A DNA stretch of 47,627 nt from JAUWOY01 sp034431315 (GCA_034431315.1 DAOUDK010000083.1:1-47627); one strand, 5' to 3'; numbered from the stretch's first letter, positions 15,259 to 23,797 are shown. A program made the numbers and translations. Notes: generated by a model from the sequence alone, not told the origin.

Positions 15259-15738
15259 TTACCAGCGCAGGGCAGGCCAGGTGGAGAAGATGACAGTGAT
15301 AGCCCAGAAGAAAGCCCAGGTCATCAGGGCGTAGCGCCAACGGCCAAACTTGAGCAAGGGCACCAGCAGGGCCGCAGCCGCTATCACCCAGAAGGTCGGG
15401 CGGGTGAGCAACTGTGGCCAGCCCAGGGCGGTGCCGTCGGGGGCGAAGACCAGCCAGCGCAGCACCAGGGCGCATACCACCGGCAGCCCAGCGGCGATGA
15501 CGGCGTCGGCGGTGCCCCATCCAGCGTGAACCTGTTGCAGTTCAACGCCCACTTCTTCCACGCCGAAGCGGGCTGCTGCCTCCGCCAGCGCAGCCTGTTC
15601 GTCTAGCCCCTGGGCCTGGGCCGCTGCCACTGCCTCCTCCAGATGGGAGCGGACCTCCTCCAACAGCTCGTGTTCGGTCTCGCTATCCAGGTCCATCTGC
15701 GCCCGGATACGGGCCACGAGGTGATCGATCTCGGTCAT
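15259..15738 (-). CDS. HAAS-domain membrane protein
   Basis: 159 residues. N-terminal HAAS-type helices (MDLDSETEHELLEEVRSHLEE, here split as MDLDSETEHELLEEVRSH and LEEAVAA) end in VGVELQQVHAGWG, then three hydrophobic segments. The HAAS region normally interacts with or accompanies PadR-family regulators; this operon begins with padR. It starts 7 nt after the upstream gene's stop. Confidence 0.8.
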   Translation of the reverse strand: MTEIDHLVARIRAQMDLDSETEHELLEEVRSHLEEAVAAAQAQGLDEQAALAEAAARFGVEEVGVELQQVHAGWGTADAVIAAGLPVVCALVLRWLVFAPDGTALGWPQLLTRPTFWVIAAAALLVPLLKFGRWRYALMTWAFFWAITVIFSTWPALRW

Positions 15739-15745
15739 GGCATCC

Positions 15746-16945
15746 TCACCGCGCCGGACCCTTGAATCCCTGCAGCGCGAAAGCTAGGGTCTCCGGTTGG
15801 AACACCCAGCGCCCGTTCATCCAACAAAAGTTCATTTCCCAGCGGTTGCTGGTCCAGATGAAAGCCTGGTCGTCGTCCACGATCAACTCTTCGATACTCG
15901 GCACCGGCCCCTGATACAACGGGAATTTCCTGATCTCTATCTGATCGTAGCCTAATATCTCACGGTAGAGCGTCGGATCAGTAGCCTGCATAGCTGCTAC
16001 CGTGTGTTGATAGCACTCTTCCACCGTGGCGTACTTGGTCCGCAACTCTGGTGTGAAATAGGCCGGGTTCCAAGATGGTTCCCGTCGGGCGTAGACCACT
16101 ATTCCTATCACTGCCGCCAACAGGACCATCGCCCCACCGCCGACGATGCGCCATATCCATGTTTTGCGTTTCATAGAATTCCTCCTCGTGAAATCTGCTG
16201 ACGCCAACTGGTCAGTACTGAACACCTTGCGATATAGTGGCATCTTGTGAAGAATCAATGGGAAAACCAAGATCAAAACATTCCGCCCAACAATAAACAG
16301 AAAGCTTTGAGACTCTTTCCAGAGAAAAAATCCTCCACCTACAATCAGTGTACCTGCCAACAAGCTGGCAAACTTGAGTGTCCGGGATTGCAAAGTCAGA
16401 AATAGAAGCGCGAAAAACCCGTAGAGAACGAGGCTAACAAAGAGGACAGAAAAAGGTGTCTTATCTAAGGTGTACCAAGCCATGATGATACTGGTGAATG
16501 GATACGCCGTTAAACAAGCGAGTAACCAGTCTCTACGAGTAATCAAGGCCAACAGAAAGGCAAGTGCCAGTGGATTTATAAGCCCATAGAATACTCCCTG
16601 GATAACTAATGCTAGATTCTCTGGCATAGTCCCGTAAGCAAATCTGCTTACAATATTGAATACTTCTCTATAGCCAAAGAAGTACAGTGTCCCAATCCAC
16701 GCGTAACTCCACAAAGGAAGGTTCCTCTTCCAGGCAATGATGATCCCGACAACCAGAAGAATTTCAAACGGTGCCAAAGCAACGAAGGTAGGAACTCTAA
16801 CAGGACCAAAAAGCGACCTCAGTAAGTAGGGATAGTAATTATCTACAGCGTAAAAAACTAGCCAGGGAAGGATAATTAGAAGGAGTTGCCAGATGATATT
16901 TTCTTTGACGAGTGTTTTATGTTCTTCGTGTTTTTCTGCCATCAT
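15746..16945 (-). CDS. Membrane protein, apparent in-frame fusion of two genes
   Basis: 399 residues in two unlike parts. Residues 1-245 are a polytopic membrane protein with about seven helices and AT-rich codons. Residues 258-399 (from MKRKTWIWRIVGGGAMVLLA) look like a separate 142-residue protein with its own signal or membrane anchor and an exported domain. Directly before that internal methionine (16174) lies GAGGAGG at 6 nt, a strong ribosome site. The short join (STDQLASADFTRRNS) reads like translated intergenic DNA. It may therefore be two proteins made from one frame. Neither half is a family I recognise. Confidence 0.6.
   Translation of the reverse strand: MMAEKHEEHKTLVKENIIWQLLLIILPWLVFYAVDNYYPYLLRSLFGPVRVPTFVALAPFEILLVVGIIIAWKRNLPLWSYAWIGTLYFFGYREVFNIVSRFAYGTMPENLALVIQGVFYGLINPLALAFLLALITRRDWLLACLTAYPFTSIIMAWYTLDKTPFSVLFVSLVLYGFFALLFLTLQSRTLKFASLLAGTLIVGGGFFLWKESQSFLFIVGRNVLILVFPLILHKMPLYRKVFSTDQLASADFTRRNSMKRKTWIWRIVGGGAMVLLAAVIGIVVYARREPSWNPAYFTPELRTKYATVEECYQHTVAAMQATDPTLYREILGYDQIEIRKFPLYQGPVPSIEELIVDDDQAFIWTSNRWEMNFCWMNGRWVFQPETLAFALQGFKGPAR
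16172..16188 (-). promoter_or_regulatory. Internal ribosome binding site within the fused frame
   Basis: Minus strand GAGGAGG-N6-ATG inside the 399-codon frame. It supports independent initiation at residue 258. Confidence 0.5.
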
Positions 16946-17221
16946 TTGTCAATTCTCCCCTCACAGGATATTCTCTATTAGCTTCTGCCGCTGATTTCAT
17001 ACTTTTCGCTTCGTCAAAAATGCTGGAGGAAGGGGTGCAAGCCAGCTTCGTTGTTCATCCTGCTCCTCTTCGCCTGCCTGGATGGCTGCGAGCACGTTTC
17101 TGACTTTGTGACCGTCTTGCACGACCTGACCGAGGGCGGCGATATCGCACCCTGGCCGCCATCACCGACGACGCCGTCTGGTTGGTCGAGGGATGGTGTT
17201 AGATTTCGGACAACGAATGCC

Positions 17222-18400
17222 TCATCCCAGCACCGGCTGCGGCTCCTGCCCAGCCCCAGCCCATTGAGATTCAGCCCAATGGTATAGCGCAACCGCTAAC
17301 GCCATGCCTATGAACAATTGAGCAGCGGTCAGACCATAGCTAATCAATAGATACACCAGATTATCCTTGCCTCGAGTGCCTCCACTTATACCGTAGACAA
17401 ATGGGTCTCCAGGGAATACGGCACGAAAGTTCACAATACGTTCAAGAATGGCGGGATCCGTACGCACAATGGCGTTAATGGCGACAACACTGGTAAGCGC
17501 GATGAACGCCGGAAGTAATAGACCCCAAACCCGTCCACGCTTGGAACGGGAACGTAAAACCCAAACGGGAGAAACAACAAGCAACGACCCAGCGAGAATG
17601 ACATTTATGACAATTCCCCAGGGAGACTTCCCCAGGCCATAAAAGGGGTCTATTGCCCCGTCCACCAGACCAAACCCGGCAGCGAGGACAAAAAGTCCTG
17701 CCAGCACGCCGCTACGTCTGGCTAGCAACAAGCCAACCGCCACAGGGAGCAATACTGCGCCTGCCGGTGCATGTGAGATCAGGAGAGTGATCCAAGAGAA
17801 ACCCTGGTTAGCAGTTTCAACGACTGTTTCAACCGCGCCGACTGCAAGCATTAAGCTGAGGAGAATCCATACAAAGGCAGGGATGTGAATGCCACGCCGT
17901 CGGCAAACGACGAGAGCGGCAATTGCAGCCAGCAGCCATAGAGGGCCTACCAGTATAACAAGTACAAAGTCACTGCTGATGGAGCTAAAAAGCACCCCCA
18001 ACGCGGCAAAGGCCCAAACAGGCAGTTGGCGCTCGCGGATAAATCCTGCAACACTTAACAGGACACACATACCCAGGCCTATGGCGTCCAACCTGCTAGT
18101 CCTCCAAGCAAGCCAGAAGGTGCTAATGGCGAACAATCCAGGTAAGACTGCCAGTCCAACCTTTCCCCAGGACACGCGCCCGTGCACGTCCCTCAGGGCT
18201 GCTCCTACTTCTCCGGCCTCGCCAAAACGTTCGATTGCCTCACTCATGCTTGTCTCCCCTGAAATGCCCTGCAACTGCAAGCTGTGGGTGCGGTCCTCCA
18301 GGTGGCCGCGTAACTCCTCTACCACGTCTTGCTGAACAAACGGTGGTAAGTCGCCCAGACAGGCTTGCAATTTAGCCAGGTAGGTATTCAGGCTCGACAT
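17222..18400 (-). CDS. HAAS-domain membrane protein beside PadR
   Basis: 392 residues: a complete HAAS region at 1-85 (LPPFVQQDVVEELRGHLEDR, then AALRDVHGRVSWGK) followed by about nine to ten hydrophobic segments. The start lies inside padR (29-nt overlap), the typical padR-HAAS arrangement, so it is likely regulated with and possibly through PadR. The 276 bp after its stop (16946-17221) contain no gene I can support. Confidence 0.85.
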   Translation of the reverse strand: MSSLNTYLAKLQACLGDLPPFVQQDVVEELRGHLEDRTHSLQLQGISGETSMSEAIERFGEAGEVGAALRDVHGRVSWGKVGLAVLPGLFAISTFWLAWRTSRLDAIGLGMCVLLSVAGFIRERQLPVWAFAALGVLFSSISSDFVLVILVGPLWLLAAIAALVVCRRRGIHIPAFVWILLSLMLAVGAVETVVETANQGFSWITLLISHAPAGAVLLPVAVGLLLARRSGVLAGLFVLAAGFGLVDGAIDPFYGLGKSPWGIVINVILAGSLLVVSPVWVLRSRSKRGRVWGLLLPAFIALTSVVAINAIVRTDPAILERIVNFRAVFPGDPFVYGISGGTRGKDNLVYLLISYGLTAAQLFIGMALAVALYHWAESQWAGAGQEPQPVLG

Positions 18401-18731
18401 GGCTGTATCCCTCGATCACTTGCATCAGCTTCTCGGTAAACGCCGTCCACTCTGCCACCGAGTTGACCAGCACTTTGCGGCCCTCCTCGGTGATGAAATA
18501 GTATTTGCGCCGCCTTGAGCCGGCCACGGATCGCCACTCGCTCTTGAGCAGGCCATCCTGCTCCATCCGGTGCAGGGCGGGGTAGAGCAGGCCCTCCTTC
18601 ATCTCGAAGTAGCCCTCGCTACGCTGTTGCAGCTCCTGGATGATCTGATAGCCGTACATGGGCTCTTCGCTCAACAAGGACAGGATCAGAGTGTTAGTGC
18701 TTCCTTTTCGAATCTGATCGTACAGAGCCAT
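18372..18731 (-). CDS. PadR-family transcriptional regulator
   Basis: 119 residues with the PadR winged helix: GSTNTLILSLLSEEPMYGYQ, then QELQQRSEGYF, GLLYPALHRMEQDGLL and the wing SRRRKYYFITEEGRK. PadR proteins are ligand-responsive repressors that usually control their own operon. It heads the HAAS/membrane-protein operon, and its promoter carries a perfect 12-bp palindrome at the -10 region, consistent with autorepression. GAGGAG lies upstream of the ATG. Confidence 0.93.
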   Translation of the reverse strand: MALYDQIRKGSTNTLILSLLSEEPMYGYQIIQELQQRSEGYFEMKEGLLYPALHRMEQDGLLKSEWRSVAGSRRRKYYFITEEGRKVLVNSVAEWTAFTEKLMQVIEGYSHVEPEYLPG

Positions 18732-18762
18732 GATTCATCTCCTCTTACTCATACCTCAATTT

Positions 18763-18774
18763 CTTATGCATAAG
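18763..18774. promoter_or_regulatory. Candidate PadR operator
   Basis: CTTATGCATAAG, a perfect 12-bp palindrome overlapping the -10 element and likely start site of padR. Placement fits a repressor site. Confidence 0.5.
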
Positions 18775-18801
18775 TATATCATAGTTCAGCCCCTTTGTCA
18801 A
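18773..18801 (-). promoter_or_regulatory. padR operon promoter
   Basis: Minus strand TTGACA (18801-18796), 17 bp, TATACT (18778-18773). Confidence 0.7.
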
Positions 18802-18833
18802 GGGTTGGAAGCTTAAAATTTTTCTCACCAAGC

Positions 18834-18868
18834 AAAAGGGATGCCTTCGTTGTGATGGCACCCCCTTT
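18834..18868 (-). terminator. Terminator after the Uma2 gene
   Basis: Minus strand hairpin AAAGGGGGTGCC ... GGCATCCCTTT followed by TGCTTGG. It lies between the Uma2 stop and the padR promoter. The U-tract is short. Confidence 0.45.
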
Positions 18869-18901
18869 GTGTAGGCAGTGTTGATCTGTTGACTCGTTGC
18901 T

Positions 18902-19660
18902 TCATTGACTTTCCAGACGCTCCTCTGCTGGCGTCCGCAGGCGCGTCAGGAAGTCGGCGTGCTCTGGCGAGTTCAGCCCTTCCTGTAACACCGCCAGCAT
19001 CGTCGCCAGATCGCCATCCCAGAGGGCGGCCGGTTGCAGCCACAGCCCTGGGAACACCTCGCTACGCAGCACGCCGTCAGTGTCGGGTGTCAGTGTCTCG
19101 TAGACCCCCTCGCGCAAGACGAACCAGTCTACCTGTTGCTCGTACATCTGCACGGCCAGGTATTCCTGCACCCCGTTGCGCGCGTAGACGCGGCGCTTGA
19201 CGTGCAAGTCGTAAGCCACGCTGCTGGCAGCGATTTCTACGATCAATTCCGGTGGGCCTTGCAGGTAATCATCCTCTGTAACGTGCGAGCGGCCTCCCTG
19301 CTCGGGTTCCAGGCGCAATAGCGCATCAGGTTGCACCTCGTTTTCAAAGTCGAGCCGGATGGTTGCATTGTCGCCGCCCGTCGATATGCCGGGAGTGCCA
19401 GCACAATACACGCCTAGCCAGGTAATGATGTTAAAATGGGGCCTTCCATGTTGCTCAAAGCGAACCGGTGTTGGCATGTAAACTACTCCTTCAACAAGCT
19501 CGGCCTTTTTGATCTCCGGGTGAGCCTGATACCGCCGCTCAAACTCTGCGCGGGACAGGCGGTCACCGGCATTGAGCGGGGGGGGCACCAGAGACGGCAC
19601 GAACCGGGGGTGGGCCGGCTGTCTGAGTTTGCTGATGATTTGGACGCTCTGAACGCTCAT
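18902..19660 (-). CDS. Uma2-family PD-(D/E)XK nuclease-like protein
   Basis: 252 residues from the ATG at 19660, which has GGAGGG at 7 nt. The Uma2 (DUF820) core is visible: AELVEGVVYMPTPV, the acidic residue in VQPDALL, ELIVEIAASS with the catalytic-type glutamate, then YDLHVKRRVYARNGVQEYLA. Uma2 proteins have a restriction-endonuclease fold and are expanded in Cyanobacteria and Chloroflexota; their role is unsettled. The N-terminal 45 residues are extra. Third gene of a small operon. Confidence 0.88.
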   Translation of the reverse strand: MSVQSVQIISKLRQPAHPRFVPSLVPPPLNAGDRLSRAEFERRYQAHPEIKKAELVEGVVYMPTPVRFEQHGRPHFNIITWLGVYCAGTPGISTGGDNATIRLDFENEVQPDALLRLEPEQGGRSHVTEDDYLQGPPELIVEIAASSVAYDLHVKRRVYARNGVQEYLAVQMYEQQVDWFVLREGVYETLTPDTDGVLRSEVFPGLWLQPAALWDGDLATMLAVLQEGLNSPEHADFLTRLRTPAEERLESQ

Positions 19661-19707
19661 CTCGAAACCCTCCGATCTGGGTGGTGTGTTACCTCCAGGG
19701 TGCGGAT

Positions 19708-20124
19708 TTAACCCGCGGCTGCCAGGGCGTGGCCCAGGACAACACGGGCGTAATCGTGGGAGGCCGCCCTGACGGTCGGTTCCCTTTCTGACAACAGAGC
19801 GCCATCTTGGAGGATGAAGTGATGGTAAGCCCAACTGAAGGCTATGTGCAGCGGGACACCGGTCAGGTCAGCTTGGGGGACGTTGAAGTGTTCATCGGCT
19901 GCAAACAACTTCAATCCCCAGATGACCAGGGGGTAGGTGTGTTCAAAGTTGTAGCACATCCAGGCGTAGGGACGCAGCGACTCGGCGTCTCGATCTATCA
20001 GAAGATCGGGCACGACCGAATTGGCATAGCCAGTCGGTCGGGCTGCATCGTTCTCGCCGGCCGGATCCGAAGCAACGGTTTCAATCATGCCCGGTTCTTG
20101 GAATAGAAAAGTCAACTTTCGCAT
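19708..20124 (-). CDS. Hypothetical protein, 138 aa
   Basis: A soluble protein rich in aromatic residues (YAWMCYNFEHTYPLVIWGLK) that I do not recognise. GGAGG lies 9 nt before the ATG. It sits 20 nt after the 152-residue gene and 47 nt before the Uma2 gene, so all three probably share one transcript. Confidence 0.6.
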   Translation of the reverse strand: MRKLTFLFQEPGMIETVASDPAGENDAARPTGYANSVVPDLLIDRDAESLRPYAWMCYNFEHTYPLVIWGLKLFAADEHFNVPQADLTGVPLHIAFSWAYHHFILQDGALLSEREPTVRAASHDYARVVLGHALAAAG

Positions 20125-20144
20125 AACACATCACCTCCTTGATA

Positions 20145-20603
20145 CTACAGACCAAAGACCCGCTTCCGTCGCTGGGGATTCAAATACCAGATCTCTGGGG
20201 GAACGTCGAGGTGGTATCCCTTGACCTTGCCACTCTCTTGAAGGTGAAAGTTGTACAGGAATTTGAGTCCTTGTCGTAGTTTGACAACGGCAGCTACCAG
20301 CCAATGCCGATGTTCCGATTCAATATACAGCCGCTTGTAATAGATCAACGTATCGTGGCTTGCCATGGGATCCCAGATCACTATGTCGGCCTTGGAAATC
20401 ACGTCTGGTATCCGTTCCAACTCATCCAGCAGGAATCGCTGGCGTCCTTTGACCCAAAGGGAGTCGCGGATGTATCTCAACCCTCCCCTAGTGACGTATA
20501 CCGTCTCACCACGTACATCGGTGACTACGTACTCGACGCGCTGTTGTTTTTCACGCCCAGCATTGTCTACGATGGTGATAAACACCGGCGGCTCTCTGCT
20601 CAT
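20145..20603 (-). CDS. Hypothetical protein, 152 aa, weakly toxin-nuclease-like
   Basis: The start at 20603 (MSREPPVF) is chosen because a consensus promoter lies only 22 nt upstream. The longer frame to 20693 would place the promoter inside coding sequence. The pattern RFLLDELERIPDVISKADIV, then IYYKRLYIES, HWLVAAVVKL and FLYNFH is loosely like phage or barnase/EndoU-type small ribonucleases of the BECR fold, but no catalytic set can be named. Low confidence in any function. Confidence 0.55.
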   Translation of the reverse strand: MSREPPVFITIVDNAGREKQQRVEYVVTDVRGETVYVTRGGLRYIRDSLWVKGRQRFLLDELERIPDVISKADIVIWDPMASHDTLIYYKRLYIESEHRHWLVAAVVKLRQGLKFLYNFHLQESGKVKGYHLDVPPEIWYLNPQRRKRVFGL

Positions 20604-20625
20604 AGCGAAGGTATAGCACACACTC

Positions 20626-20654
20626 AGTGTACCACAAAAAAGAGCAAACGTCAA
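20626..20654 (-). promoter_or_regulatory. Promoter of the 152-aa/138-aa/Uma2 operon
   Basis: Minus strand TTGACG (20654-20649), 17 bp, TACACT (20631-20626). The -10 is 22 nt from the ATG, so the transcript has almost no leader and no Shine-Dalgarno sequence is evident. Confidence 0.6.
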
Positions 20655-20673
20655 ACACCAATCAGTCAGCGCG

Positions 20674-21471
20674 CTACCAGAGATGGATCCCAAGACTATG
20701 TCGAAATCTAACGACTAGAAAGACGATGAGTGAGACGGCGAAAAGGGGCAAGCAGACCTTGTCCGCCGGGCTGAGTTCTAGCTCCCTCAGATGCGTCCTC
20801 TTGGCTCCAGGCTGGAATCCCCGCGCGGCAAGGGCCAGGGAGAGGTTGTCAGCCAGGCGCAGGGCGGTGACGATGACGGCTACCAAAATGGGCAGATACG
20901 ACTTGATGCGCCGGACGAAGCCCCCTTCGCCAATTATCCACCCTCGCGCTTGCTGGGCCTCGCTCACGGCGGCGTATATCCCGTAGAGGGTCGGCAGGTA
21001 ACGCAGAGCGATGGCCAGGGTCAATCCCCATTCGTAGGGCAATCCCAACTTCACCAGGCCCCGCACTAAACGAGCCTGATTGGTGGAGAAGAGCAAAACC
21101 AGGAAGGCAAAAGCCAGGGCATCCACCCGCAGGGCTGTGCTTAGACCCTGCCATAGGCCCTGAGTGGTGATTCTGATTCGCCACACCTGCCAAAGAACCT
21201 CGGTCCCCTGGGGATAAAAAATGGGCCATAGCAAGAGAATGAGAACAGTGATGGGCCACATTCTCTGCCAGGCCCAGCGCAGGCGGCTGGCAGGGACTTT
21301 GCCAGACCAAAGCATCGCGTGGATTCCCAGCAGAAAGGCGGCCGAGACGAAAGGGGAGCTGAAACTCAGTAGCAGGACGCTGCTCACGACCACGAAAGCG
21401 AGCTTGGTCCGCGGGTCTAGCCGATGCAGCCAGGAGGGACGGTCCACGTATAAGTCGAAGGCGAAGCTCAT
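20674..21471 (-). CDS. ecfT: ECF transporter transmembrane coupling protein EcfT
   Basis: 265 residues with five to six membrane helices and the two coupling motifs that dock on the ATPases: QQARGWI and AARGFQPGAKR. EcfT links an S component to the EcfA ATPases for high-affinity vitamin or cofactor uptake. Its ATG overlaps the stop of the fused EcfA gene by 4 nt. Last gene of the ECF operon. Confidence 0.93.
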   Translation of the reverse strand: MSFAFDLYVDRPSWLHRLDPRTKLAFVVVSSVLLLSFSSPFVSAAFLLGIHAMLWSGKVPASRLRWAWQRMWPITVLILLLWPIFYPQGTEVLWQVWRIRITTQGLWQGLSTALRVDALAFAFLVLLFSTNQARLVRGLVKLGLPYEWGLTLAIALRYLPTLYGIYAAVSEAQQARGWIIGEGGFVRRIKSYLPILVAVIVTALRLADNLSLALAARGFQPGAKRTHLRELELSPADKVCLPLFAVSLIVFLVVRFRHSLGIHLW

Positions 21472-23210
21472 TTCTTATCTCTCCAGACCAAGCTGCCGTA
21501 CTCTTGGTAGAACTCTTCCACTGTTAAGCTGTCACCTTTCAGGCCACAAGATCGCATCCGTCGAGCCAGGGCAGTGATGGGAGGCGGGGCCAGGAAGGCC
21601 TGCCGCAGGATGGCCTCTTGCTGAAACAGTTGCCTGGTAGGCCCGTAGGCCAGAGTCCGCCCCTCGTCCAGCACCAGCACCTGGCGAGCGAACTCGGCTA
21701 CCAGCTTCATGTCGTGGGTAACCAGGATGATGGTGTGGCCCTGGCGGTTGAGGTTGGTTACTTCTTCCATCAAGGTGCGGGTGCTACGCCAATCCAGACC
21801 CGCTGTCGGCTCGTCCAACACCATGATTTGGGGACGCATGGCCCAGACCGCCGCCAGGGTCACCTTCCGCCTGAGGCCATATCCGAGGACGGCTGGGGGG
21901 GTATCGGCCTGGTCTCCAAGCCCGAAGAGGGCCAGGGCTTCGGTTGTGCGGGCAGCCACCTCCTCCTCCGAGGAACCCAAGTTGCGCGGGCCAAACGCCA
22001 CCTCCTCCCAGACGGTGGGGGCGAAGATCTGATGATCGGGGTTCTGGAAGAGATAGCCGACTTTCCGCGCCAACTGCCCCACGCTCTGGCCGGCCGTGTC
22101 CTGACCCCCGACGAGGACTCGGCCACGGGTGGGGCGCAGCAGGCCGTTGAAGTGCTTGACCAGGGTGGTCTTGCCGGAGCCGTTCTGGCCGACGATGGCC
22201 AGGAAGTCGCCGGACTCGATGATCACATTTACTCCCGTCAGCACCGCGGGGCCATCATCGTAGCGGTGCCACAGATCTTCTACCTGGATGGCTGGCGAAT
22301 GTTCGGAAGATGTTGGGTATTGGGTATTGGGTATTGGGTATTGAGTTTCGGAGTGCAGCTCGCCCGCCAATGCGGAACAAGCCTCGTCTTCGGTGGTGAA
22401 GTGGAAGGTTGTCCCTTGCCGACGGTTGAAGAGGTGGGCCAGCTCGCTCATTTGGGGGACGGCCAGGCCCCAGCCGTGTAACGCCTCTACCTGGGAGAAG
22501 ATCTGGCGGGGCGATCCCTCTAGCACCAGTCGCCCCCGCTCCATGATCACCACTCGGTCGGCCCAGGCCATCACGGCCTCTGCATCCTGCTCCACCATGA
22601 CCACAGTGGCCTCGCCCTCTCTTTTCAGCTTCTCGATCACAGAGAGCACTTCGTGGCGGCCCAGGGGGTCCAGGCCTGTCACCGGCTCATCCAGCACCAG
22701 CACCTGGGGGCGCATGGCCAGTACCGTGGCAATGGCCAGGCGTTTCTTCTGGCCACCCGACAACTGAAGCGGGTGGCGTTTGCGCAGTCCTGGCAGCCTG
22801 ACTGCCTCCAAAGCCCAGGCGATGCGCTCTTCCATCTCCGATGACGACAGCCCCAGGCTTTCCAAACCGAAGGCCACCTCATCCTCGACGGTCATGTTGA
22901 AGAGCTGGCTCTCTGGATCCTGGAACACCAGCCCCACCTGGCGGCTCATCTCGCCGGGGCCATTGTCCCTGGTGTCCATCCCGGCCACGACGACCCTACC
23001 CTCAAGGGTGCCTCCCATGAGGTGGGGCAGGATGCCATTCAGGGTCAGGCAGAAAGTAGTCTTTCCCACTCCGGTGGGCCCCATGAGGGCCAGGAACTCG
23101 CCCTTCCGTACCCGCAAACTAACCCCCTTGAGCACCGGAATCGGTTCTCCGCCCGGCGTCAAGGGGGGATAAGCGTAGTGGAGATTATCCACGATTACTA
23201 TGTCATCCAC
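21468..23210 (-). CDS. ecfA: ECF transporter ATPase, two EcfA domains in one chain
   Basis: 580 residues with two ABC ATPase domains that in most ECF systems are separate subunits. Domain 1: Walker A GPTGVGKTT, signature LSGGQKKRLAIA, Walker B VLVLDEPVTGLDP. Domain 2: GQNGSGKTT, a degenerate signature region LGYGLRRKVTLA, Walker B IMVLDEPTAGLDW. The linker is encoded by four tandem 7-bp repeats (22313-22340). The start is GTG at 23210 with no clear ribosome site, 6 nt after the S-component stop, so translation is probably coupled. Confidence 0.92.
   Translation of the reverse strand: MDDIVIVDNLHYAYPPLTPGGEPIPVLKGVSLRVRKGEFLALMGPTGVGKTTFCLTLNGILPHLMGGTLEGRVVVAGMDTRDNGPGEMSRQVGLVFQDPESQLFNMTVEDEVAFGLESLGLSSSEMEERIAWALEAVRLPGLRKRHPLQLSGGQKKRLAIATVLAMRPQVLVLDEPVTGLDPLGRHEVLSVIEKLKREGEATVVMVEQDAEAVMAWADRVVIMERGRLVLEGSPRQIFSQVEALHGWGLAVPQMSELAHLFNRRQGTTFHFTTEDEACSALAGELHSETQYPIPNTQYPTSSEHSPAIQVEDLWHRYDDGPAVLTGVNVIIESGDFLAIVGQNGSGKTTLVKHFNGLLRPTRGRVLVGGQDTAGQSVGQLARKVGYLFQNPDHQIFAPTVWEEVAFGPRNLGSSEEEVAARTTEALALFGLGDQADTPPAVLGYGLRRKVTLAAVWAMRPQIMVLDEPTAGLDWRSTRTLMEEVTNLNRQGHTIILVTHDMKLVAEFARQVLVLDEGRTLAYGPTRQLFQQEAILRQAFLAPPPITALARRMRSCGLKGDSLTVEEFYQEYGSLVWRDKK
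22313..22340. repeat. Heptamer tandem repeat (TTGGGTA)x4 inside ecfA
   Basis: Four exact 7-bp units, then a partial unit, lie in the linker between the two ATPase domains. Because 7 is not a multiple of 3, gain or loss of one unit would shift the frame and separate the domains. Confidence 0.9.
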
Positions 23211-23216
23211 TGAACT

Positions 23217-23741
23217 TTAGTGTTCCTTCCAGGAGCCCATCTGCGTGATGGGGGGATAGGCCCGGCGCACCAGGAGGAGTAAAGGCACGCCCCCAATGAT
23301 GCCAAACAACCCCTGTAGCCCATTCCAGGGCAGCTCGAAGAGAGCTGCTCCTACCCCCATCAAAAGGCTTTGAACTACGAAGTAGCCACCTGCTACGATG
23401 AGCTGGCCAATGACAGCCGCTATGACCATGATCGGCCACGGTTTACGCCAGCCGAGGTAGCCAACGACCAGTCCCTGCAAGCCATGGATGATGAGGGTGG
23501 GCACGATATAGAGGGGGAAGCCTATGGCATCGGCTATGGCCATCCCTACCCCAGCGGCTACCATGCCGACCCAAGGGCCAAAGGCCAGGGCGGCAAAGTT
23601 GGCCGCTACGTCGCCCAGGTGAATGTAGCCCTGAGTGGGCGGGATGTACAGAACCCTCCCCCACATGGTCAAGACGCATACCACTGCTATCATGACGCCG
23701 CTGATCGCTATCGTCCTAACGTTAAGCGCTCTTCCAGCCAT
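23217..23741 (-). CDS. ECF transporter substrate-binding S component
   Basis: 174 residues with six predicted helices and the S-component text PTQGYIHLGDVAANFAALAFG, given here as PTQGYIHLGD plus the following alanine-rich helix. It resembles the DUF1393/ECF-ribofla_trS type, but the vitamin cannot be decided: no riboswitch is seen upstream. AAGGAGG precedes the ATG. Lies between the LysM lipoprotein gene and fused EcfA. Confidence 0.85.
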   Translation of the reverse strand: MAGRALNVRTIAISGVMIAVVCVLTMWGRVLYIPPTQGYIHLGDVAANFAALAFGPWVGMVAAGVGMAIADAIGFPLYIVPTLIIHGLQGLVVGYLGWRKPWPIMVIAAVIGQLIVAGGYFVVQSLLMGVGAALFELPWNGLQGLFGIIGGVPLLLLVRRAYPPITQMGSWKEH

Positions 23742-23797
23742 GTGAACCTCCTTATTTTGGTCCTTGGTCTGATAGTCCTTGGTCAGGTGGTTTGGAA

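Noticed and set aside
16946..17221. Possible gene remnant between HAAS gene and fused membrane protein
   Set aside because: Short fragments in shifting frames only; no family text could be supported.
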